Of a DNA stretch of 20,997 nt, positions 15,461 through 20,997 are shown in pieces; within the stretch, counting starts at the first letter, position 1; each line of letters starts with the position of its first letter. The translations under genes and the position numbers were made by a program. This DNA comes from Bacillota bacterium (lineage in GTDB: Bacteria; Bacillota_I; Bacilli_A; Erysipelotrichales; Erysipelotrichaceae), in NCBI GenBank assembly GCA_023426935.1, contig JAEZBR010000022.1:1-20997 (forward strand), in the 5' to 3' direction. The notes beneath the pieces are model-generated. The model made no database searches. It was not told the origin of the DNA and was given only the letters and a program-made list of their open reading frames with translations.

Positions 15461-15488
15461 TAACAAACAAGCCCCGAAATCGGGGCTT
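15461..15488 (-). terminator. rpsO terminator, perhaps leaky
   Basis: AAGCCCCG and CGGGGCTT (15469-15476, 15481-15488) form a strong stem with a 4-nt loop, but the following tract is TGTTTGTT, interrupted by G. The next gene's ribosome site begins within a few nt. As I see no promoter for that lipoprotein, readthrough is probably its source of transcript. Confidence 0.8.
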
Positions 15489-15492
15489 TAGT

Positions 15493-15759
15493 TTACTTTC
15501 TCAGTTTCAGACTAGTAATCAATTTACGGTAGCGGTTGATATCTTTCTTAGATAGATAGACCAGTAGATTTCTCCGCTTGCCGACCATTTTCATCAAGCC
15601 CCGATAAGAATGGAAATCCTTCGGATTCTTTTTCAGATGTTCGTTTAACCGATTAATCGTATTAGTTAAAACCGCGACCTGAACTTCAATTGAACCGGTA
15701 TCCCCTTCTTTTAACGCATACTCTTCAATTACTTTCGTCTTCTCTTCTTTGTTTAACAT
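15493..15759 (-). CDS. rpsO: 30S ribosomal protein S15
   Basis: An 88-residue protein that binds 16S rRNA in the small-subunit platform, of usual length. The family pattern is clear: EYALKEGDTGSIEVQVAVLT at the N-terminus and KMVGKRRNLLVYL in the central region. GGAGG lies just before the ATG. It has its own promoter and a leader of about 70 nt that may bind S15. It is followed by an FMN-domain lipoprotein and prsW before pnp. Confidence 0.98.
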   Translation of the reverse strand: MLNKEEKTKVIEEYALKEGDTGSIEVQVAVLTNTINRLNEHLKKNPKDFHSYRGLMKMVGKRRNLLVYLSKKDINRYRKLITSLKLRK

Positions 15760-15830
15760 GTTTCCTCCGTGTTGACCTTAGTAACTAAGTGAGCGCTTGA
15801 GGAATTAATGCGTTTCACTGGGTTACAAGC
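15760..15830 (-). promoter_or_regulatory. Structured rpsO leader, possible S15 autoregulation
   Basis: About 70 nt of leader contain competing pairings: CGCTTG with CAAGCG, or AGTGA with TCACT plus CGC with GCG. A small CTTAG-TTA-CTAAG hairpin then lies close to the GGAGG ribosome site. S15 represses its own translation through diverse leader RNAs in several bacterial groups, so this is a plausible candidate. I did not match it to a known class. Confidence 0.45.
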
Positions 15831-15836
15831 GTTGTA

Positions 15837-15865
15837 ATTCTATCATAGGTTTTTTGTTCATGCAA
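15837..15865 (-). promoter_or_regulatory. rpsO promoter
   Basis: The minus strand has -35 TTGCAT (15860-15865), a 17-bp spacer ending in TGA and -10 TAGAAT (15837-15842), so there is a TGn extension. The -35 overlaps the stop codon of the MATE gene. I see no terminator between the two genes, so readthrough may also contribute. Confidence 0.7.
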
Positions 15866-17192
15866 CCTGAAGTTTTCGACGCCGGATAATCAGATAGTAG
15901 ATGGTAAAGGCCAGCGAAGAAATGATCCAGCTGATCGGATAGCACCAAAGAATCGCTTCGTAAGAAAGATTCGGCAACGCATAAAAGGTAATCCAGGCAA
16001 CTCGGACCACCACGATTGTAATCATGGTGAGAATCGTCGTACCAAAAGCTTGGCCTAGGCACTTCAAAGTGTCGGCGAATACTTCCAATAGCGGATAAAC
16101 AAAATAAGCCGGAACCATAAACAGCAGCATCTTAAACGCCATTTCAATTACCTCCGGATCGTTAGAGAATAATGACGATAGGGTTTTCCCGAAGAAGACA
16201 TAGGAAACCGCGATGATTGCCGTCATCCCATAGCCGACTAAGATTCCCACCCCGGCAGTCTCCCGGACCCGTTTATTATTCTTCGCCCCGTAATTTTGTC
16301 CGGCTAAAGCAGTGATGGAAACGGCTAAACCAGTCATCGCAATCCAGAAGATATTTTCGATCTTGCTTTCGATACTTAAAGCCGCAATCGTCTCAGAACC
16401 TAATTTATTAATTGAGGTCTGAATAAACATATTACTAAACGCATATAACAGCGAAGTAAAGGCCGAAGGAATTCCGACCTTTAAGATCTGACCCACAATA
16501 CTTCTTTCCAGATGTAATTTTTGGAAATGAAAATCGAACTGCAAAGAAAGACTATATAAGGTAAAAATTGCCGAGATCGTCATTGAAAGAATATAAGCAT
16601 AGGCGACTCCGGCCTGCTGTAACTTAAACACGCCGACAAATAAAATATCGAGGATGATATTTAAAATAAAGCTCATAATCAGATACATACTGGGACGTTT
16701 AGTTTCTCCGGTAGCCCGCAATAGATTCACTATCATTTGGAAAATGAAACCGGGCACAAAGCCTAAGGTATATAGTCTCAAATAATCAACCGAACCTTGG
16801 AAAAGATTTGCGGGTACTTCCATGATCTCTAAGATTGTTGACGCAAAGATCCAGAAAAAGATCGTTGCCAATAAACCGATAATGGCGGCTAGAACTAAAG
16901 ACATCTTGATACTGGTCTCGGTCTTCTCCCGGTCTTCTGCCCCATAGAAGAACGCAACGACCAGCATTGCTCCCATCGCAAAATTATTTACGATACCATT
17001 GAAAGCGCCAATCAAAATATTACAAGAACCACCTACGATGGCTAGACCGTCCGAACCGACAAACTGCCCGACTACCATCGAATCGGCCATATTATAAAGC
17101 TGCTGAAAAAAACCGCAGATGAGTATAGGCCACATCAGCAGTAACATCGTCTTAAACATCGAACCTTTCAACATATTGGGAGTACGATTCAT
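15858..17192 (-). CDS. MATE-family multidrug/metabolite exporter
   Basis: A 444-residue polytopic membrane protein with about 12 hydrophobic segments in two related halves, typical of MATE antiporters that expel cationic drugs or metabolites using sodium or proton gradients. The early MLLLMWPILICGFFQQLYNMADSMVVGQ and the segment AIAALSIESKIE-like motif in the second half fit the family. I start at the ATG 17190-17192, 9 nt after AAAGGA (plus 17202-17207); a longer frame would need a TTG placed inside the ribosome site. The substrate cannot be told from sequence. It follows hemW after 47 nt, probably in the same transcript. Confidence 0.88.
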   Translation of the reverse strand: MNRTPNMLKGSMFKTMLLLMWPILICGFFQQLYNMADSMVVGQFVGSDGLAIVGGSCNILIGAFNGIVNNFAMGAMLVVAFFYGAEDREKTETSIKMSLVLAAIIGLLATIFFWIFASTILEIMEVPANLFQGSVDYLRLYTLGFVPGFIFQMIVNLLRATGETKRPSMYLIMSFILNIILDILFVGVFKLQQAGVAYAYILSMTISAIFTLYSLSLQFDFHFQKLHLERSIVGQILKVGIPSAFTSLLYAFSNMFIQTSINKLGSETIAALSIESKIENIFWIAMTGLAVSITALAGQNYGAKNNKRVRETAGVGILVGYGMTAIIAVSYVFFGKTLSSLFSNDPEVIEMAFKMLLFMVPAYFVYPLLEVFADTLKCLGQAFGTTILTMITIVVVRVAWITFYALPNLSYEAILWCYPISWIISSLAFTIYYLIIRRRKLQVA

Positions 17193-17239
17193 GCTATCTA
17201 TTCCTTTCAAACAAGATTGAGTATAACGCTTAAGGATAA

Positions 17240-18352
17240 CTATTCCAAGAAGTCTTCCAACACTTCATTCAATAAGTAACGTCCTTCAGTAGTGACCTTT
17301 AGATTTTTATCGTCGCACACAAGATATCCCTTAGCTAAATTCTGCTTAATCGCTTGGGGATATTCTTTCACCGGGTCGAAACCGAAACGACTGATCAGAT
17401 CTTTACGTTCAATTCCTTCATTAAGTCTTGAGCCCATCATGATGGCCTCAAAGTGCACATCTTTATCGCTTAATTTAACGACTTCATCGTTTACTTTACC
17501 AGCCAGATAATCTTCTAAACTGCCGACATGCGTATATCGGATATGACCTTTCTTTCCGGCCGCTCCTAAACCGACCCCGACAAAATCTTCATAGTGCCAA
17601 TAGGCTAAATTATGTTTAGATTCATAATTAGGCAAGGCGAAATTACTGATCTCATATTGTAAATAGCCGCAGGAAGTTAAGTATTCAATCGCATACTTAT
17701 ACATCGCAAATTCGCAATCGTTATCTAACGGTTCTTTCTTTTCTTTTCCGAATCGGGAATTTTCTTCAATCGTTAAAGAATATAACGAGATATGTTGAAC
17801 TTTCAGACTGGTTGCTTTACGAAGATCTTCTTTCCAATCTTCCAAAGTCTGTCCCGGTAAACTATACATTAGATCGATGGAGATATTCGTGATTCCTTCG
17901 TTTCTAAGCTCGGTAATTACTTTAATTACCTGGTCTGGATGATGAACCCGTTCCAGTGTTTTTAATATTTGATCATGGAAAGATTGAACTCCGAGGGAAA
18001 CCCGATTGACCCCATGTTGTTTAAATAGTTTTATTTTATCCAGTGTCAGATTCTCCGGATTGGCTTCCGTCGTATATTCTCCGTTATTCAAAGGAACTAA
18101 ATGATCCAAGGAGCTTAAGAATGTTTCAAGTTGCTTCTTATTTAAAGCTGAAGGGGTTCCGCCGCCTAGATATAAACTCTTCGCCGGACCGGTTACTTTA
18201 CTTAGATCTACATCAATCTGTTTTAACCATTTATCCGCCAAGTCTTCTTTATATAATTGACGTTTGAAGTCACAGTAACCGCAGATTGCCCGACAGAACG
18301 GAACATGCACATAAACCGCTTCACTTGACACTTGGATACCTGGATTCGACAT
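17240..18352 (-). CDS. hemW: HemW-like radical SAM protein (heme chaperone family)
   Basis: A 370-residue radical SAM protein. The cluster motif CxxxCxxC is C20, C24 and C27 (VHVPFCRAICGYC), and the GGGTPS SAM-binding stretch is at about 63-68. The C-terminal domain is the HemN-like extra domain. Length and VPFC motif fit HemW rather than true HemN; HemW is thought to be a heme chaperone. The listed ATG start overlaps the MazG-like gene by 32 nt and has a weak ribosome site. A GTG at 18329-18331, preceded by AGGT, would give a shorter N-terminus closer to the family's usual one and only an 11-nt overlap; either is possible. No other heme genes are seen. Confidence 0.88.
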   Translation of the reverse strand: MSNPGIQVSSEAVYVHVPFCRAICGYCDFKRQLYKEDLADKWLKQIDVDLSKVTGPAKSLYLGGGTPSALNKKQLETFLSSLDHLVPLNNGEYTTEANPENLTLDKIKLFKQHGVNRVSLGVQSFHDQILKTLERVHHPDQVIKVITELRNEGITNISIDLMYSLPGQTLEDWKEDLRKATSLKVQHISLYSLTIEENSRFGKEKKEPLDNDCEFAMYKYAIEYLTSCGYLQYEISNFALPNYESKHNLAYWHYEDFVGVGLGAAGKKGHIRYTHVGSLEDYLAGKVNDEVVKLSDKDVHFEAIMMGSRLNEGIERKDLISRFGFDPVKEYPQAIKQNLAKGYLVCDDKNLKVTTEGRYLLNEVLEDFLE

Positions 18353-18608
18353 CTTGTATCTTGTCGATAATCAATTGTTTATAGTCCCAACCTTGATCGA
18401 CACATAAAGAGATTGCATACATCAAAACATCGGCGACTTCACTTTTGACCGCTTCATAATTTACCTTTGTTTCGGAGAATTGAAAACATTCCAATAATTC
18501 CGCCGCTTCCACGACAACCGATTTAGCTAAGATTGCCGGCGTATCCGTTTTATCCCAGCCTCTTTCTACTCGCATCTGTTCAATCTTATCCAACATTTCT
18601 TGGTCCAT
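18321..18608 (-). CDS. MazG-like nucleotide pyrophosphohydrolase
   Basis: A 95-residue all-helical protein of the MazG/dUTPase-like NTP pyrophosphohydrolase fold. The metal-binding pattern is E34xxE37 (VVEAAELLE) and E57xxD60 (SEVADVL). Short members of this kind are thought to hydrolyse unusual or damaged dNTPs to the monophosphate and PPi. AGGAGGAG lies before the ATG, and its 3' end overlaps hemW by 32 nt, so they are co-transcribed. The exact substrate is unknown. Confidence 0.85.
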   Translation of the reverse strand: MDQEMLDKIEQMRVERGWDKTDTPAILAKSVVVEAAELLECFQFSETKVNYEAVKSEVADVLMYAISLCVDQGWDYKQLIIDKIQDVESRYPSVK

Positions 18609-18631
18609 TTTGATCTCCTCCTTGCCTACTT

Positions 18632-18637
18632 ATCATA
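18632..18637 (-). promoter_or_regulatory. Candidate -10 for mazG-hemW operon
   Basis: TATGAT on the minus strand, about 25 nt before the ATG. No convincing -35 is present at 16-18 bp, so this is tentative. The spot between the typA terminator and the MazG-like gene is where a promoter is expected. Confidence 0.35.
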
Positions 18638-18682
18638 CCTTAATTCCTTAAACACGACATTGCGATCAAGGAAATATTCATT

Positions 18683-18730
18683 AATTAAAAGATTCGCTCT
18701 ATTCGACAGCTGCCGAATAAAACGAATCTT
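18683..18730 (-). terminator. Long typA terminator
   Basis: AAGATTCG (minus) pairs with CGAATCTT over 8 bp (plus 18723-18730 and 18689-18696), and an inner TATTCG/CGAATA stem extends it, capped by CAGCTG. It is followed by TTTTAATTAAT on the minus strand. The remaining 18731-18790 to the typA stop shows nothing clear. Confidence 0.8.
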
Positions 18731-18790
18731 GATAAAACTTTAGAAATAGTTTTGGGATAATGCTCAATTCACCGATTTAAGATCGCTGAT

Positions 18791-20629
18791 TTATGCCGCG
18801 TTACCCTCATCCTGTTTCTTCTTATCCCGTAACGCTCTGCGTCGATCGATATCGGTCAAGAACCGTTTTCTTAATCTAATCGCATCCGGCGTAATCTCCG
18901 CCAATTCATCCTCACCGATAAACTCGACGGCCGATTCAATGGTTAAGATCCGCTTCGGAACTAGTTTCATCGCTTCATCGTTTCCGGTGGAACGGATCGC
19001 GGTCATCTTCTTATTGATGGTCGGATTAACCGGCATATCGATATCTTTGGAACAAACCGCGACAATCTCACCTTCATAAACCGGTTCGCCCGGTCCGATA
19101 AAGAAGGAACCTCTTTCCTGAAGTTTCCAGATTGAATAAGTCATCGCTTCACCCGTCGCATTGGAAATCATGACGCCGTTGCCCCGTTCGTTGATAACAC
19201 CGCGATAATCCTCGTAATCCTTATAATGACGTACCATCGTACCTTCACCATGTGTATCGTTAATAAACTCACTACGATAACCGATTAGTCCTCTGGTCGG
19301 AACTTCGAATTCGATCTTGGCATAATTACCGTCATCATCCATATCGACCATCTTACCCTGACGGATATTCAACTTCTGAATGACCGTTCCGGCATAATGG
19401 GAAGGACAGGAAATAATCACATTCTCAATCGGCTCGCATTTCTTGCCATTGATCGTCTTCATAATAACTTCCGGTCGGGAAACCGCTAACTCAAATCCTT
19501 CCCGCCGCATTTCTTCAATTAAAACCGTAATATGTAATTCACCACGCCCGGAAACCTTAAAGGTATCGGTCGTAGCCGTCTCTTCAACTTTAAGTCCGAC
19601 ATTTACTTCCAGTTCCTTCGCCAGTCTTTCCCGAATATTACGGGAAGTAACAAACTTACCGGACTGACCCGCAAAGGGTGAAGTATTGACCATGAAATTC
19701 ATCGACAAAGTCGGTTCTTCAATCGGAATCATTGGCATCGGATCCGGTTTGCCTAAATCGCATAAGGTTTCTCCGATGGAAATATCCGAAATTCCGGCGA
19801 TTAAGACAATTTCGCCGCTTTGAGCTTGGTTAGTCGGTACCCGACTTAAGCCCTTATAGACAAACATCGACGTAACTGAGCCCGTCTCAATCTTACCGTC
19901 ATAACGGCAGATCGTTAAAGGTTGACCGGTTTTTAACGTCCCGCTATAAATTCTGCCGATTCCTTCCCGACCGATATAGTCATCGTAAGCCAATTGACAG
20001 ACTTGCATTCTTAAAGGCTTATCATCGAGATTCGGATATTCTTTCGTATGATGAATGATGGTTTCAAATAACGGAATAATTCCGTTGTTCGGATCGGTAA
20101 TCTTTTCTTTGACAATACCTTCTCGGGCAATGCCATAAAGGATTGGGAAATCCAACTGTTCATCACTCGCATGTAATTCCAAGAATAAATCGTAAACTAA
20201 GTCAACGACTTTGATTGCTCTTTCATCTTTTTTATCAATCTTGTTGATTAATAAAATTGGTCTAAGCCCCAACTCTAAAGACTTCTGTAAAACATATCTG
20301 GTCTGCGGCATTGGTCCTTCCGCCGCGTCTACTAATAAAATGACCGTATCGACCGTCCGGATGATTCGCTCTACTTCGCTGGAAAAATCCGCATGCCCGG
20401 GCGTATCAATAATATTGATCTTATAGTCCTTATACTGTACGGAACAGTTCTTCGAATAGATGGTAATACCCCGTTCTCTTTCCAGAGCGTTACTATCCAT
20501 AATACAATCAACGACTTTTTCCCCTTCACGGAAAACTCCCGACTGTTTAAGGAAGGCATTAACCAATGTAGACTTTCCGGCATCGACATGTGCGATAACG
20601 GCAATATTGATAATCTTCTGATGCTCCAT
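18791..20629 (-). CDS. typA: Ribosome-associated GTPase TypA/BipA
   Basis: A 612-residue translational GTPase related to EF-G and LepA, involved in ribosome assembly and stress or cold adaptation. I start at the ATG 20627-20629, preceded by GAGGTGGAG; a 13-residue longer frame would run through the ribosome site. The G1 loop is AHVDAGKST (13-21) instead of the AHVDHGKTT I recall for most TypA, and G3 DTPGHAD, G4 NKID and an EF-G-like domain II (about 210-310) follow. The C-terminal half has the family stretch RGLIGYRSEF in the unique TypA domain. It carries a strong own promoter and terminator. Confidence 0.95.
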   Translation of the reverse strand: MEHQKIINIAVIAHVDAGKSTLVNAFLKQSGVFREGEKVVDCIMDSNALERERGITIYSKNCSVQYKDYKINIIDTPGHADFSSEVERIIRTVDTVILLVDAAEGPMPQTRYVLQKSLELGLRPILLINKIDKKDERAIKVVDLVYDLFLELHASDEQLDFPILYGIAREGIVKEKITDPNNGIIPLFETIIHHTKEYPNLDDKPLRMQVCQLAYDDYIGREGIGRIYSGTLKTGQPLTICRYDGKIETGSVTSMFVYKGLSRVPTNQAQSGEIVLIAGISDISIGETLCDLGKPDPMPMIPIEEPTLSMNFMVNTSPFAGQSGKFVTSRNIRERLAKELEVNVGLKVEETATTDTFKVSGRGELHITVLIEEMRREGFELAVSRPEVIMKTINGKKCEPIENVIISCPSHYAGTVIQKLNIRQGKMVDMDDDGNYAKIEFEVPTRGLIGYRSEFINDTHGEGTMVRHYKDYEDYRGVINERGNGVMISNATGEAMTYSIWKLQERGSFFIGPGEPVYEGEIVAVCSKDIDMPVNPTINKKMTAIRSTGNDEAMKLVPKRILTIESAVEFIGEDELAEITPDAIRLRKRFLTDIDRRRALRDKKKQDEGNAA

Positions 20630-20656
20630 GTCTCCACCTCGTTTTTTAACGGCGTA

Positions 20657-20685
20657 ATTATAGCACACAGTTATTATGCACTCAA
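20657..20685 (-). promoter_or_regulatory. typA promoter
   Basis: The minus strand has -35 TTGAGT (20680-20685), a 17-bp spacer ending TGC and a perfect -10 TATAAT (20657-20662), with the extended TGn. This is one of the strongest sigma-A promoters in the window. Confidence 0.85.
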
Positions 20686-20717
20686 TAATTTACTTTGGTA
20701 GTTAAGCGGTTTCGGAA

Positions 20718-20997
20718 CTAATTTTTAACTATTTTTTTAGTTACTTTAAGGGTTGACCCCTCATATTCGACTAAGGCGTAACAAGGTTGGTCTCCGTTAC
20801 GATTCAACCAAGCTGATCCGGGATTCAATAATGTAACTCCTTGATCACCGGAATAATGCCAGATATGGGTATGTCCGAAACAAACTAATTGACATTTCTT
20901 CTCTTTACCTAATTCAGTCAGTCTTTCGTACCGGTTTAAATAATTGTATTGGTGCGAATGAAGGACTAAGATTCTTAGATTGTCTAAAGTAAGTACT
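20718..20997 (-). CDS. YfcE-like metallophosphoesterase, 3' part only
   Basis: The C-terminal 92 residues of a gene cut by the right window edge, ending at TAG 20718-20720. Motifs VLHSHQYN and FGHTH are typical metal ligands of YfcE/YsnB-type small phosphodiesterases, and the ending LLNPGSAWLNRNGDQPCYALVEY matches the family. It probably hydrolyses phosphodiesters in the cytosol; the substrate is unknown. It reaches to about 30 nt before the typA promoter with no clear terminator between. Confidence 0.85.
   Translation of the reverse strand, partial: VLTLDNLRILVLHSHQYNYLNRYERLTELGKEKKCQLVCFGHTHIWHYSGDQGVTLLNPGSAWLNRNGDQPCYALVEYEGSTLKVTKKIVKN

Noticed and set aside
15823..16062. 79-codon frame overlapping the 3' end of the MATE gene
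   Set aside because: Out of frame with the MATE gene and overlapping the rpsO promoter; likely chance.
17193..17210. TTG start giving a longer MATE protein
   Set aside because: The TTG abuts AAAGGA, which is better placed to serve the ATG at 17192.
17240..18352. True coproporphyrinogen III oxidase HemN
   Set aside because: Length, short N-terminus and the VPFC motif fit HemW; no other heme synthesis genes are nearby.
18791..20629. Tetracycline-resistance ribosomal protection protein (because of AHVDAGKS)
   Set aside because: The C-terminal half has TypA-type RGLIGYRSEF and TypA domain order and length.
1..20997. tRNA genes, CRISPR arrays, IS elements or prophage genes
   Set aside because: No tRNA-like intergenic segments, regularly spaced direct repeats, transposase-like frames or phage proteins were seen.

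Overview
The window looks like a core chromosomal segment of a low- to mid-GC Firmicute. My best guess is Erysipelotrichia or a close relative, from protein character and gene order; I could not search a database. Every gene I can support lies on the minus strand, so transcription runs from high to low coordinates. The only plus-strand signal is a terminator hairpin near position 100. I see no tRNA or rRNA genes, insertion sequences, CRISPR array or prophage genes.

In transcription order: (1) the 3' end of a YfcE-like phosphodiesterase, then typA (BipA) with its own strong promoter and a long terminator. (2) A MazG-like pyrophosphohydrolase overlapping hemW, then a MATE exporter. (3) rpsO with its own promoter and a structured leader, an FMN-binding-domain lipoprotein just behind the rpsO terminator, the membrane protease prsW, and pnp. 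The common rpsO-pnp pair is thus split by two envelope genes. (4) trmB, a lipoprotein, a small disordered protein with a duplicated SP[IM]YG motif, and murC, packed with 1-4 nt overlaps or very short gaps. (5) ytxG, ytxH and ccpA behind a promoter carrying two cre-like sites. (6) A tyrosine T-box, tyrS and a CtpE-like P-type ATPase. (7) A small lipoprotein and murJ, ending in a terminator.

The order trmB ... murC-ytxG-ytxH-(...)-ccpA-(...)-tyrS recalls the Bacillus subtilis ytp/murC/ytxGH/ccpA/tyrS region, which supports naming the LacI-family regulator CcpA. Functionally the segment combines translation and RNA turnover (TypA, S15, PNPase, TyrRS, TrmB), wall synthesis (MurC, MurJ), carbon-catabolite control (CcpA) and several poorly characterised envelope proteins.

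No obviously new multi-gene system is present. The best leads are the apparent CcpA autoregulatory promoter, the SP[IM]YG-motif protein in the slot where Bacillus carries sftA, the enlarged repeat-bearing YtxH-like protein, the PEGL-to-PAGL change in the P-type ATPase, and the rpsO-prsW-pnp arrangement.
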